A stretch of 42,374 bases of DNA from Caryophanales bacterium UBA6380 (GTDB lineage: Bacteria > Bacillota_I > Bacilli_A > RFN20 > CAG-826). A model generated the notes under the pieces. That model was not told the origin of the DNA and ran no database searches. It was given only the letters and a program-made list of their open reading frames with translations. Every line of letters begins with the position of its first letter. The stretch's first letter is position 1. The translations under genes and the position numbers were made by a program. Positions 25,461 through 34,912 of the stretch are shown one piece after another. The stretch covers positions 1-42,374 of the forward strand of contig DJQS01000006.1 in NCBI GenBank assembly GCA_002438785.1, in the 5' to 3' direction.

Positions 25461-27758
25461 ATGAATGATGTCTATTCAATATTGGAAATAAATAAGATAA
25501 TTGATTTAATAAAAAAGAATTTAAAAACTAAACCTGGAAATGATTTACTTTCTACTATCAAAGTTTTTCCAACTAAAGAAATATTAATAAAAGAGCTTGA
25601 AAAATTAAAAGAAATGTACGCTTTGATTACTGAGTTTTCTGACTTGCCACTAAGCAGTGAGATATCTATGAAAGAAGTTTTAGAATATGCAAAAAAAGGT
25701 TCATATCTTGATGAAGCTACATTAAATAAAATTAAAAATGAAATTTTTTATACATTTGAATTAATCAAATTTTTTAATAAGATTAATTTATCAGTTCCGA
25801 TTTTAAAAAGAATTTCTAGTAGACTAGTTTTTCTTGAATCGATTTACTCAAAAATAAGCCAAAAAATTTCTTCTGAAAATAAAGTTTATGATGGTGCAAG
25901 TAAAAAATTAAAAGAAATTAGGACTAAAATTGATTTGATAGATAAAGAAATTCATAAACAAATAATTTCACTGAGCAATTATTATCATGATTTTTTAGTA
26001 AACGATTCATATGTATTGCGCAATGGGCATTTTGCTTTGGCAATTAATAGTAGTGATAAAAATAAAGTTGATGGTATTATACACGATATAAGTGATAGTG
26101 GTCAAACAACTTTTGTGGAACCTACTATCATTGTAAATTTAGAAAATCAAAGGCAAGTTTTGACAATTCAAGAAAAGGATGAGGTCAATAGGATTTTAAG
26201 GGAACTCACTAATGAATGCATTGATAATGAAAGTGTTTTAATTGCTAATAATAAGATTATTGGACAATTTGATTTATTATCTGCAAAAGTTAAATATGGT
26301 ATTGAGTATGATGCTATCATACCAACAATTAGTGATAAGCAAGAAGTATTTTTAATTAAAGCTAGACATCCACTATTAGAAAAATCAATTGTAGTACCTA
26401 ATGATTTCATTATGAATGAGGAGCATCCAATGATGCTTATTAGTGGTCCAAATGCAGGAGGAAAAACAGTTGCGTTAAAAACAGTAGCAACTTTATCTTT
26501 ATTAATTAAGTATGCGATTCCAATTACAGCTTCGCCCGATAGTAGAATAGCATTCTTTAAAAATATATGGGCAAGTATAGGTGACAATCAATCTATCGAG
26601 TCTAATTTATCTACTTTCAGTTCCCATATAAATGAACTTTCAGTTATTCTTAAGTATATTTTTAGTAAAGATTTAGTAATAATTGATGAATTAGGAAGCG
26701 GAACGGATCCTAAAGAAGGTGATGCTTTATCTGTAGCAATTGCAAAATATTTACTGCAGAAAAAGTGTATAACGATGATTACCTCGCACTTTCCATTATT
26801 AAAAAAATACGGATTGAGTAATTCAAAAATAATTAATGCCTCATTTTTATTTAATCAAGATATTTTAGAGCCTACTTTCAAGATGCTTTTAGGTGTTAGT
26901 GGGAAATCATATGGATTTTTAATTGCAAAGAAATTTGGGTTACCACAAGACATTATTTTTGATGCAAAAAAAATTTATAATAAAAACTATAACTCTGAAA
27001 TCGATATAAAAATAGATGATCTAGATAGTAAAGAACAAGAACTTTTACGTAAAGAAGAAATTTTAAAAGGTAAAGAATTTGAAATTAGAAATAAGATAAG
27101 CGAATTAAATGCTAAAGAAAAATTATTGGATGAAAAAGAGAATAAATTAAAAGAGAGGAAAATCGAAGAATTTGATGAATTAATAGATTCTAAAATAGAT
27201 GAGTTGAATGAAATATACAATAACTTTATTAATGTAAAAGATAAGAAATCATTAAAAGAAGCGGAAAATAAATTAAATAACTTATCTTTATATAAAAAGA
27301 AAACTGAAAAATTAAATGTAGGGGATTTTGTTTACGTTAAAAGCTTAAATGCTAAAGGAAAAATTATTCGCATAAATGGGAATAAAATATCTTTTAATGA
27401 TGACAGTGGTTTTACTCTTACTACAAATGAGGAAAATTGTGAAAAAATCGATCCACCAACTGAAAAATTAATTTCTACAAGGAATATTGATTCGGAGTTA
27501 GAAAATTTAAAACCATTAGCACAATCATTAAATTTAGTCGGCTATCATATTGATGAAGGACTTGAAAAACTTGATGAATACTTAGATGCTTGTACTTTAA
27601 GAAAATATAAAGAGGTTAAAATAATTCACGGATATGGAAGTGGCCAATTACGAAATGCTATTCATAATTATTTAAAGAAATCACCTTATGTCGCTAGTTT
27701 TAAATTAGGTGATGAATCTTATGGCGGAAGTGGAGTAACTATTGTTAAATTGAAATGA
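25461..27758 (+). CDS. mutS2: Endonuclease MutS2
   Basis: A MutS-like ATPase of 765 residues without the mismatch-recognition domain. Residues ~1-290 are the helical lever/clamp region, then the ATPase with Walker A GPNAGGKT (329-336), the GSIGDNQS-type region (WASIGDNQSIESNLSTFSS) and Walker B VIIDELGSGTDP. A long charged coiled coil follows (~510-620). A KOW-like segment (VGDFVYVKSLNAKGKII) precedes the C-terminal Smr nuclease domain (~690-765) with LVGYHIDEGLEKL and HGYGSGQLRNAI. The family suppresses recombination and, in Bacillus, acts on collided ribosomes. No Shine-Dalgarno sequence. uvrC overlaps its stop by 4 bases (ATGA). Confidence 0.96.
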   Translation: MNDVYSILEINKIIDLIKKNLKTKPGNDLLSTIKVFPTKEILIKELEKLKEMYALITEFSDLPLSSEISMKEVLEYAKKGSYLDEATLNKIKNEIFYTFELIKFFNKINLSVPILKRISSRLVFLESIYSKISQKISSENKVYDGASKKLKEIRTKIDLIDKEIHKQIISLSNYYHDFLVNDSYVLRNGHFALAINSSDKNKVDGIIHDISDSGQTTFVEPTIIVNLENQRQVLTIQEKDEVNRILRELTNECIDNESVLIANNKIIGQFDLLSAKVKYGIEYDAIIPTISDKQEVFLIKARHPLLEKSIVVPNDFIMNEEHPMMLISGPNAGGKTVALKTVATLSLLIKYAIPITASPDSRIAFFKNIWASIGDNQSIESNLSTFSSHINELSVILKYIFSKDLVIIDELGSGTDPKEGDALSVAIAKYLLQKKCITMITSHFPLLKKYGLSNSKIINASFLFNQDILEPTFKMLLGVSGKSYGFLIAKKFGLPQDIIFDAKKIYNKNYNSEIDIKIDDLDSKEQELLRKEEILKGKEFEIRNKISELNAKEKLLDEKENKLKERKIEEFDELIDSKIDELNEIYNNFINVKDKKSLKEAENKLNNLSLYKKKTEKLNVGDFVYVKSLNAKGKIIRINGNKISFNDDSGFTLTTNEENCEKIDPPTEKLISTRNIDSELENLKPLAQSLNLVGYHIDEGLEKLDEYLDACTLRKYKEVKIIHGYGSGQLRNAIHNYLKKSPYVASFKLGDESYGGSGVTIVKLK

Positions 27759-29521
27759 ACGAAAGAATAAAAGAAGATATAAATTTATTACCTAATAACC
27801 CCGGATGCTATCAAATGATTAGTGATAACGGCGAAATTATTTATATTGGTAAAGCAAAAAATTTAAAGAAGAGAGTTTCCCAATATTTTTTACGACCACA
27901 GACTGGGAAAACTCAGGCTATGGTTTCACATGTCAATCATTTTGAAATAATTATAACTAAAAGTGAAAAAGAAGCATTTATTTTAGAGATGAATCTAATT
28001 CAAAAATATCTACCACGTTATAATATTTTATTGAAAGACGATAAGCATTATCCGTATATTGCTATACATAAAGTAAAAAATCCTTACATTTCGATTGCTA
28101 GAAATTTAAAGGATAAGAAGTGTGAATATTTTGGTCCTTTTCCAATATCTACTAACGCTTATGAAACAATTAATCTTCTAAATAAAATTTTTCCATTAAG
28201 AAAATGTAAAAATGTTCCAAAAAGTCCTTGTTTATATTATCATTTAGGACAATGTTTAGCTCCTTGTATTAAAAATATTAAACAAGAAGAATATGATTTA
28301 ATAATTAAAAAAATTGAAAATTTTCTAAAAGGAAATAATAAGGAAGTTCTTAGTGAAATTAAAAGAAAAATAAAAGATTTTAGTGAAAAACTTGATTTTG
28401 AAGATGCTCTTGAATTAAAAAAATATTATGATGCAATAATTCACATTAATGAGCAACAAAATGTCGAACTTTTTGATAAAATTGATCGTGATATTTTTGC
28501 TTTTAATGTGCGTGATAATTATCTTTCGCTATCCAATTTTATTTATAGAAAAGGGATATTGATTGGAAAAAGAAATTTCGTATATGAAATCATTGATAAT
28601 ATAGATTCATTAGTAAGTGATTTGATTTCTCAATATTACACTTATAATATATTACCATCTGAAATTGTTGTAAGTAATCTAACTATTAAAGAACAACTGC
28701 AGGATATTATTGATTGCAAAATTATTGTTCCTACAAAAGGGAAATTATTTGAAATTTTAAATTCAGTGCTCGATAACGCTAAAGAAGATCTTGATGAACA
28801 TTTTGTTAGCGCTAGGCTTGATGATAATAAAGTTGAATTGCTTGAAAAGTTAGGGAACATTTTACATATTAACCCACCATATTCAATTGAATTATTCGAT
28901 AATTCTCACCTGCAAGGAACTAACGCAATAGGAGCTATGGTTAGTTTTATTAATGGTGAGCCGGTTAGGAAGAATTACCGAAAATATAATATAGAAAGCT
29001 ATAATAAAAAAGATGATTTATCTAGTATGAGGGAAGTGATTTATAGAAGATATTCAAGGTTAAAAGAAGAAAATGGAAAAATGCCTGATTTAATAATACT
29101 AGATGGTGGAATGAATCAACTTAAAGTAGGAAAAGAAGTGCTTAATGAACTTAATCTTAATATTAATATTGTTGGTTTAGTCAAATCTAATAAACATAAA
29201 ACAAATGGACTTATTGATTTAAGTGGCAAAGAATATTATTTTGATGATGATAAAGACATATTTTATTTGCTAACAAGAATGCAAGATGAAGTTCATCGTT
29301 ATGCAATTTCTTCGCATATAAACAAACGAAATAAATCGATGTTTACAAGTGTATTTGATAAAGTAAATGGTATTGGACCAAAGAAAAAGGAGCTTTTGAT
29401 TAAGACATTTCCAACGTTTAAAGATTTATTTGATGCTAAAATAGAAGAAATGAAACAAATACTGCCTGAAAAAATTGCAAATGATTTATATAATATAATT
29501 CATGGAGATGAAACTAAATGA
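27755..29521 (+). CDS. uvrC: Excinuclease ABC subunit C
   Basis: Makes both incisions in nucleotide excision repair with UvrA and UvrB. The 588 residues match the family. N-terminal GIY-YIG nuclease: GCYQMI and EIIYIGKAKNLKKR (residues 17-40). A cysteine cluster (CKNVPKSPCLYYHLGQCLAPC, ~150-170) is typical of UvrC. The UvrB-binding UVR region is near residues 205-235. The C-terminal RNase H-like nuclease contains IELFDNSHLQGT and PDLIILDGGMNQL, and the end has helix-hairpin-helix repeats (VNGIGPKKKELLIKTF). It overlaps mutS2 upstream and the next gene downstream by ATGA, so the three genes are translationally coupled. Confidence 0.97.
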   Translation: MNERIKEDINLLPNNPGCYQMISDNGEIIYIGKAKNLKKRVSQYFLRPQTGKTQAMVSHVNHFEIIITKSEKEAFILEMNLIQKYLPRYNILLKDDKHYPYIAIHKVKNPYISIARNLKDKKCEYFGPFPISTNAYETINLLNKIFPLRKCKNVPKSPCLYYHLGQCLAPCIKNIKQEEYDLIIKKIENFLKGNNKEVLSEIKRKIKDFSEKLDFEDALELKKYYDAIIHINEQQNVELFDKIDRDIFAFNVRDNYLSLSNFIYRKGILIGKRNFVYEIIDNIDSLVSDLISQYYTYNILPSEIVVSNLTIKEQLQDIIDCKIIVPTKGKLFEILNSVLDNAKEDLDEHFVSARLDDNKVELLEKLGNILHINPPYSIELFDNSHLQGTNAIGAMVSFINGEPVRKNYRKYNIESYNKKDDLSSMREVIYRRYSRLKEENGKMPDLIILDGGMNQLKVGKEVLNELNLNINIVGLVKSNKHKTNGLIDLSGKEYYFDDDKDIFYLLTRMQDEVHRYAISSHINKRNKSMFTSVFDKVNGIGPKKKELLIKTFPTFKDLFDAKIEEMKQILPEKIANDLYNIIHGDETK

Positions 29522-30513
29522 ATAAATTAATTTCTAAAATATTAAATACTAATCCTAATAATTATGAAGATATATTGAAAGTTATTAATGATTATCAATT
29601 AAATGAGAGTGATATTTTTTACTTGATAAATTATTTTTCTTGCAATGGGAAGCTTGAATTTGCCTTAAAACTTTTTGAACAGTATAGGGATAAGTTAGAA
29701 CATTTCAATTATTTAAATTCTATCGTCTCTCATCTTACAATTTTAATAAGCTTAAAAGATTACGAAGAACTTAAACTTGTAAAAGAAGAATATTTAAGTG
29801 CACCTTATATTAGCCAAGAAGTGGAAGAGTTTTTAAAAAATATCGACAAAACTATTCAATCCATTATGAAAGCATTTGAAACAGTTGATGTAATAAACAA
29901 TGAAGATATAGATATTAATAATGTTAAAAAATTATTAGATGATAAAAATCCAGATAACGTTTTATATGGCTTATTTTTAGAAGAAAAAATAAAAAAAGAT
30001 GGTATTAATCTGGATGAATATGTTAAAAACTTATGCCAGAAATCTACTAATTTTTCACTAAAAAATGCCTATTTGATTAATTTTTTACTTGAAAATAAAA
30101 TAGCAGCTTCTATCACAATTGAAAAAATGGGAACCATAATTACTTTTAATACTAATGAATACTTTAATAGCTATTCAGATGCAAAAAAGCGCTTATATAA
30201 AAAAATAAATGAAATAAACGGTATTGCTAAAGAAGTTGGCATTTACAACGTATTTGTTGGAATTTGCACAAAAACTTTTCTATTTGTTATACCAGAATAT
30301 CTCGAAAGTTTTGATGCCGATACATTCTTAAGAGCTAATTACGAAATTATCCTTTCAATGTATCAAAATGATGGATTTGATGATCCAATCATAAATTATT
30401 TATCAATAAATGATAAATTATATCAAAAGTATTATGATTTAGTTAATTTAGCTATGAAGATTATATTCATGTCAAGTACTGATGATATTACTAATAAAAA
30501 GATTAATGCATAA
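29518..30513 (+). CDS. Hypothetical 331-residue protein coupled to uvrC
   Basis: I do not recognise this protein. The first ~220 residues are predicted helical with a repeat-like pattern of paired helices (YEDILKVINDYQL, DIFYLINYFSCNGKLEFALKLFEQY), resembling TPR-type solenoids. The C-terminal third is more mixed (IEKMGTIITFNTNEYF, YNVFVGICTKTFLFVIPEYL). There is no signal peptide or clear membrane segment. The start overlaps the uvrC stop (ATGA), so it is made with uvrC. The next gene has its own promoter. It might belong to a Mollicutes-restricted DUF family; I could not test this. Confidence 0.75.
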   Translation: MNKLISKILNTNPNNYEDILKVINDYQLNESDIFYLINYFSCNGKLEFALKLFEQYRDKLEHFNYLNSIVSHLTILISLKDYEELKLVKEEYLSAPYISQEVEEFLKNIDKTIQSIMKAFETVDVINNEDIDINNVKKLLDDKNPDNVLYGLFLEEKIKKDGINLDEYVKNLCQKSTNFSLKNAYLINFLLENKIAASITIEKMGTIITFNTNEYFNSYSDAKKRLYKKINEINGIAKEVGIYNVFVGICTKTFLFVIPEYLESFDADTFLRANYEIILSMYQNDGFDDPIINYLSINDKLYQKYYDLVNLAMKIIFMSSTDDITNKKINA

Positions 30514-30530
30514 TTCTTTAATCATTATAT

Positions 30531-30559
30531 TTGAAATTGATTATATACTTGTATATAAT
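30531..30559 (+). promoter_or_regulatory. Consensus promoter of tig
   Basis: TTGAAA (30531-30536), a 17-bp spacer and TATAAT (30554-30559). Expected start near 30566, giving a ~26-base leader that contains AGGAGGA. No CIRCE or other heat-shock operator is visible. Confidence 0.8.
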
Positions 30560-30591
30560 CTTTCTTGTACGCATTAGGAGGACATTATAAT

Positions 30592-31965
30592 ATGGCTACA
30601 AAAATTTTAAATAAGGATGCAAATTATACTGAAGTTTTATCTACCCTTGAAGGTGATGCTTGGAAAGCTAAGCAAGATAAAGCTTTAACTAAATTAGCTG
30701 GAAAGGTCAAAGTTCAAGGATTTAGAGAAGGCAAAGCCCCACTTGAATTAGCAAAACAACACATAAATCCTACCGACATTTTAAACGAAGCTATAAATTC
30801 ATCACTTGATGAAATGCTTCAAGCAGCAGTAACTGAACAAAAGATTCCTTTCTATTCTGTTAAAGAAACCAAAGTTACTAAAGTTGATGATACTAAATTA
30901 GAAGTTACTTTTACAATTGTTAATATTCCAACTGTAACATTAGGAAAATATACTGGACTAAATAAACAACTTCCTAAAGTTGAAGTAAAGAGTGAAGAAG
31001 TTGATCATGAAATTAGTCACTTATTAGATGGTGAAGCTGAGCTTGTTGTTAAAGATGGTCCAGCAGAAAAAGGTGATACAGTTAATTTAGATTTTAAAGG
31101 CTATATTGACGGTAAAGAATTTGATGGTGGTAGTGCAGAAAATTATGAACTAGTTTTAGGCAGTAACCAATTTATTCCTGGCTTCGAAGATCAATTAATT
31201 GGAGCTAAAGCTGATAGTAAAGTTGATGTTAATGTAACTTTCCCAGAAAAATATGTAAAAGAATTAGCAGGGAAACAGGCAAAATTTGTTTGTTTAGTTC
31301 ATGAAGTTAAAACAAAAAAATTACCTGAACTTAATGATGAATTTGCTGCAAGTTTAGGCTATGAAAATGTAAAAACAGTTGATGATCTTAAAAAATATGA
31401 GGAAAATAGAATTAAAGATTCAAAAACCTCTAAAGCAAATGAAACATTATTTACTGAGATTTTAAGTGATATTGTAAAAGATTCTAAAATCGAAATCGCT
31501 CCTGAAATTATTGAACAAGAAGCTGATTCTATGAAAAAAGATTTATTAAAACAAATAGAGCAAAGTGGACTTACATATGATCAATATAAAGAAATGATTG
31601 GTCTTGATGAGGCTAAAATTACAGAACAATATCGTGAAGAAGCAAGGAAAAGACTTAGTGAATACTTAGTGATAATGACTGTTGGTCAAGTAGAAAAATT
31701 AGCTGTAACTCAAGAAGAACTTGAAAAATATTATAGTGATATTGCAGCTCAATATAATATGGAAGTTGCTAAGGTGAAAGAAGTTTTTGCTAAAAATAGT
31801 GATAGAATTGCTCAAAATTTATATCAAAATAAAGTTGAAAGATTCTTAACAGATTCTAATGTAAAAGTTAGCAACAAAAAAACCGAAGATAAGCCAAAAG
31901 CGAAAAAGACTACAACAAAAAAAGTAGCAGAAAAAGTTGAAAAGAAAGAAGAGGAAAATAAATAA
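30592..31965 (+). CDS. tig: Trigger factor
   Basis: Ribosome-bound chaperone and peptidyl-prolyl isomerase that meets nascent chains. About 457 residues. The N-terminal ribosome-binding domain has the signature VQGFREGKAPLELAKQ (the GFRxGxxP motif). The FKBP-type isomerase domain follows (~residues 150-240, KGDTVNLDFKGYIDGKEFDGG). The C-terminal helical chaperone arms reach ~430, and a Lys/Thr/Glu-rich tail (KPKAKKTTTKKVAEKVEKKE) extends beyond the usual end. I chose the ATG at 30592, with AGGAGGA 9 bases upstream; a TTG at 30565 would lie at the transcription start. clpX, usually next in Bacillus, is absent; lon follows directly. Confidence 0.96.
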   Translation: MATKILNKDANYTEVLSTLEGDAWKAKQDKALTKLAGKVKVQGFREGKAPLELAKQHINPTDILNEAINSSLDEMLQAAVTEQKIPFYSVKETKVTKVDDTKLEVTFTIVNIPTVTLGKYTGLNKQLPKVEVKSEEVDHEISHLLDGEAELVVKDGPAEKGDTVNLDFKGYIDGKEFDGGSAENYELVLGSNQFIPGFEDQLIGAKADSKVDVNVTFPEKYVKELAGKQAKFVCLVHEVKTKKLPELNDEFAASLGYENVKTVDDLKKYEENRIKDSKTSKANETLFTEILSDIVKDSKIEIAPEIIEQEADSMKKDLLKQIEQSGLTYDQYKEMIGLDEAKITEQYREEARKRLSEYLVIMTVGQVEKLAVTQEELEKYYSDIAAQYNMEVAKVKEVFAKNSDRIAQNLYQNKVERFLTDSNVKVSNKKTEDKPKAKKTTTKKVAEKVEKKEEENK

Positions 31966-31971
31966 TTATTT

Positions 31972-34305
31972 ATGACATTTAATCCAGGAGAAAATATTAC
32001 ATTACCAATATTGATATGTAAAGCTTTTGTAGCTTTTCCAGAAGGAAATTCTGCATTATATGCTAAAAGAGATTTTTCTAAGTGTGCACTTTCAATATCA
32101 CAAGGTAATTTTGATAGTTATATTGTTGTTTTAACACAAAAAGATAATGATCAAGATGCTAATTTTTCTTTTGAAAATGTTTATAATATCGGTACACTTT
32201 GTAGAATAACTGCTATAAATGGAACAGATGCATTACGAGTTAGATTATTTGGCCTAGAACGTGTAAAAGTAAATTCAATTAGATTTGATGATAAAGCAAA
32301 TTCATATTTTGCTGAATTTCAAACTTATCCTGATGTTTTAGGTGAACAAGTAGCAGAGGGAATTTTAGTAAAAAAATTGATGGAGTGTGTTGAGAATAAT
32401 CGAAATGTTATATTAGATGCTCAACAATCTATGGTTTTATCTAAACAATTATCTAATGGATTAAGTGCATTAAAATTAGGCTATTTTTTAAGTAATTTTT
32501 TAGATTTTGATTATGAAAAGAAAATTGAACTTTTATCATCTAAAGATATTAACGAAAGATTAAAAACATTAATTACTGATATTGACGAGTTAACTAAAGA
32601 ATCAGAAATAGAAGATGAAATCCAAAATGAACTAAGAAAATCTTCAGAAAAAAATCAAAGAGATTATATCTTGCGCGAAAAAATGAGAATCATTAAAGAA
32701 GAACTTGGTGAAACAAATGACGAAGAAGATAATGATGCGTTATTAGCAAAAATTGATAAAGAGCCTTATCCTATTTATATTAAGAATAAGATTAAAGGTG
32801 AAATTAAAAGATTTAACATGATGCCACAAGCTTCTCTTGAAGCTAGTTTGATTAAAAACTATATTGATGTTTTGACTTCAATACCATGGTTTGAGAAGAC
32901 TGAAGATAATGATAATTTAGAAAACGTACAAAAAATATTAGACGAAGATCATTATGGATTAAAAAAGGTTAAAGAGAGAATAATTGAATATTTAGCTATT
33001 AAAAAAATGACTGGCAATTTAAAAGCACCAATACTTTGCTTTTATGGACCTCCTGGAGTTGGAAAAACTAGTTTAGGCAAATCCATAGCACGCGCTCTTG
33101 GACGTAAATTTGTTAAATCTAGTTTAGGTGGTGTCAGTGATGAAAGTGAAATAAGAGGACATCGTAGAACATATGTTGGATCTATGCCTGGTAGAATTAT
33201 ACAAGGTATGAGAAAGGCAAAATCAATTAATCCAGTTTTTTTATTAGATGAAATTGATAAAGTTGCATCTAGTTATAAAGGCGATCCTGCAAGTGCATTA
33301 TTAGAAGTTCTAGATCCTGAGCAAAATACACAATTTAATGATAATTATGTTGAAGAACCTTATGATTTAAGTAATGTTTTGTTTATCTGCACAGCAAATT
33401 ACTTAGGTAACATTCCTGAACCATTAAGAGATAGACTTGAATTAATTGAAGTTAATTCTTATACAATTATTGAGAAATTACATATTGCTAAAGAACATTT
33501 GATTAAAAAAGAAATCAAAGCCAATGGTTTAAATGAATCCCAAATAAAATTTGATGATGATGCTATTAATTATATAATTGATCGTTATACGCGCGAAGCT
33601 GGTGTTCGTGAACTCGAAAGAAAAATAAGTAGCATTTGTAGAAAAGTTGTTGTCGAAATTTTAAATAATAAGATAGATAAATCGATTATTATAAATATTG
33701 AAAAAGTAAAACAATTTTTAGGCAATGAAATTTTCGAATCGACATCAAAAGAAAAAGGAAACCAAGTTGGAGTTGTTACTGGATTAGCATATACAGAATT
33801 TGGTGGAGATATTTTACCAATTGAAGTTAATGATTTTTCTGGTAAAGGTCGTCTAATTCTTACTGGAAAACTTGGCGATGTAATGAAAGAAAGTTGCTCA
33901 ATTGCTTTAGATTATATTCGTGCAAATGCTAGTAAATACAGTATTGATTCAAAAATATTCGACGAAAAAGATATTCATATTCATTTTCCTGAAGGCGCAG
34001 TTCCAAAAGATGGTCCAAGTGCTGGTTGTGCGATAACTACAGCTATAGTTAGTTGCTTAACAAATAAACCAGTTAGTGGAGATGTTGCTATGACAGGTGA
34101 AGTAACGCTTAGGGGAAAAGCAATTCCAATTGGTGGATTAAGAGAAAAGTCTTTAGCAGCTTTAAGAAGTGGCATAAAGACAATTTTAATCCCTGAAGGA
34201 AACAGAAAAAATGTATCTGAGCTTCCAAAGGAAGTAAAAGAAAATTTAAAAATCATTTATATGTCTAATGTAGATGAAGCTATTAAATATTGTTTAGGTC
34301 TTTGA
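31972..34305 (+). CDS. lon: ATP-dependent protease La
   Basis: Homo-oligomeric AAA+ protease (777 residues) that degrades misfolded and regulatory proteins in the cytosol. The N-terminal substrate domain covers about 1-195. A coiled-coil link (NQRDYILREKMRIIKEELGE) precedes the AAA+ module with Walker A GPPGVGKT (359-366), PVFLLDEIDK and the sensor FICTANYLGNIPEPL. The C-terminal protease domain has the catalytic Ser683 in PKDGPSAGCA and Lys726 in GGLREKS. It starts 6 bases after tig and has no good Shine-Dalgarno sequence. engB starts 1 base after the stop. Confidence 0.97.
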   Translation: MTFNPGENITLPILICKAFVAFPEGNSALYAKRDFSKCALSISQGNFDSYIVVLTQKDNDQDANFSFENVYNIGTLCRITAINGTDALRVRLFGLERVKVNSIRFDDKANSYFAEFQTYPDVLGEQVAEGILVKKLMECVENNRNVILDAQQSMVLSKQLSNGLSALKLGYFLSNFLDFDYEKKIELLSSKDINERLKTLITDIDELTKESEIEDEIQNELRKSSEKNQRDYILREKMRIIKEELGETNDEEDNDALLAKIDKEPYPIYIKNKIKGEIKRFNMMPQASLEASLIKNYIDVLTSIPWFEKTEDNDNLENVQKILDEDHYGLKKVKERIIEYLAIKKMTGNLKAPILCFYGPPGVGKTSLGKSIARALGRKFVKSSLGGVSDESEIRGHRRTYVGSMPGRIIQGMRKAKSINPVFLLDEIDKVASSYKGDPASALLEVLDPEQNTQFNDNYVEEPYDLSNVLFICTANYLGNIPEPLRDRLELIEVNSYTIIEKLHIAKEHLIKKEIKANGLNESQIKFDDDAINYIIDRYTREAGVRELERKISSICRKVVVEILNNKIDKSIIINIEKVKQFLGNEIFESTSKEKGNQVGVVTGLAYTEFGGDILPIEVNDFSGKGRLILTGKLGDVMKESCSIALDYIRANASKYSIDSKIFDEKDIHIHFPEGAVPKDGPSAGCAITTAIVSCLTNKPVSGDVAMTGEVTLRGKAIPIGGLREKSLAALRSGIKTILIPEGNRKNVSELPKEVKENLKIIYMSNVDEAIKYCLGL

Positions 34306-34306
34306 G

Positions 34307-34912
34307 ATGCAATTATTTAATAAATCTAATTTTATAAAGAGTGTCGAAAAAATTGAAAATAGGCCTGAAAAGTACCTCGATGAGGTACTTTTTGTGGGTA
34401 AAAGCAATGTTGGTAAATCTACACTTATCAATTTATTAACGAATAATAAAAAATTAGCTTATACTTCAAGTAGACCAGGACATACGAAATTATTAAATTA
34501 TTATTTAATAAATAATAGTTTTTATTTTGTTGATTGTCCTGGTTATGGCTTTAGCTCTAGTAAGGTTAAAGACTATTCAAATTATGGAAATCTTTTGGAA
34601 GAATATTTTAAAAGTAATAAATATTTACGATTAGTGATATTTCTTTTAGATTCGCGTCATGAACCAACTTCTGATGATGTTGATTTCTATAACTTTATAA
34701 AAGAAACTAACTATAATTTTATTATTGTTATGACAAAATGCGATAAATTAAATCAGTCTTTAAGGGCAAATATTTTAAAAAAAATAAATAATAAATTCGG
34801 AAATGTCGATGATGTTGATATAATTAATGTAAGTCAAAACGATAGGAACAGTATCGAAAGTTTGTCTTTATTAATATTAACTTATTTAGGAGAAAAAAAT
34901 GGAATTAGATAA
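34307..34912 (+). CDS. engB: Ribosome biogenesis GTPase EngB (YsxC)
   Basis: Small GTPase (201 residues) required for large-subunit assembly. G1 is GKSNVGKS (residues 31-38), the switch I region SSRPGHTK has the G2 threonine, G3 is DCPGYG, G4 is TKCD and G5 lies in NVSQNDRNS. Order lon-engB is the Bacillus order (lonA-ysxC). The start follows lon by 1 base with a weak AGG. A terminator-like hairpin lies inside codons 21-29. The 3' end overlaps valS by 14 bases. Confidence 0.96.
   Translation: MQLFNKSNFIKSVEKIENRPEKYLDEVLFVGKSNVGKSTLINLLTNNKKLAYTSSRPGHTKLLNYYLINNSFYFVDCPGYGFSSSKVKDYSNYGNLLEEYFKSNKYLRLVIFLLDSRHEPTSDDVDFYNFIKETNYNFIIVMTKCDKLNQSLRANILKKINNKFGNVDDVDIINVSQNDRNSIESLSLLILTYLGEKNGIR
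34368..34393 (+). terminator. Terminator-like hairpin inside engB
   Basis: AAAAGTACCTC, loop GAT and GAGGTACTTTT form a perfect 11-bp inverted repeat ending in a run of five T. It has the form of an intrinsic terminator but lies within codons 21-29 of engB, 61 bases after its ATG. It could cause partial termination between lon and engB-valS. Confidence 0.5.
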
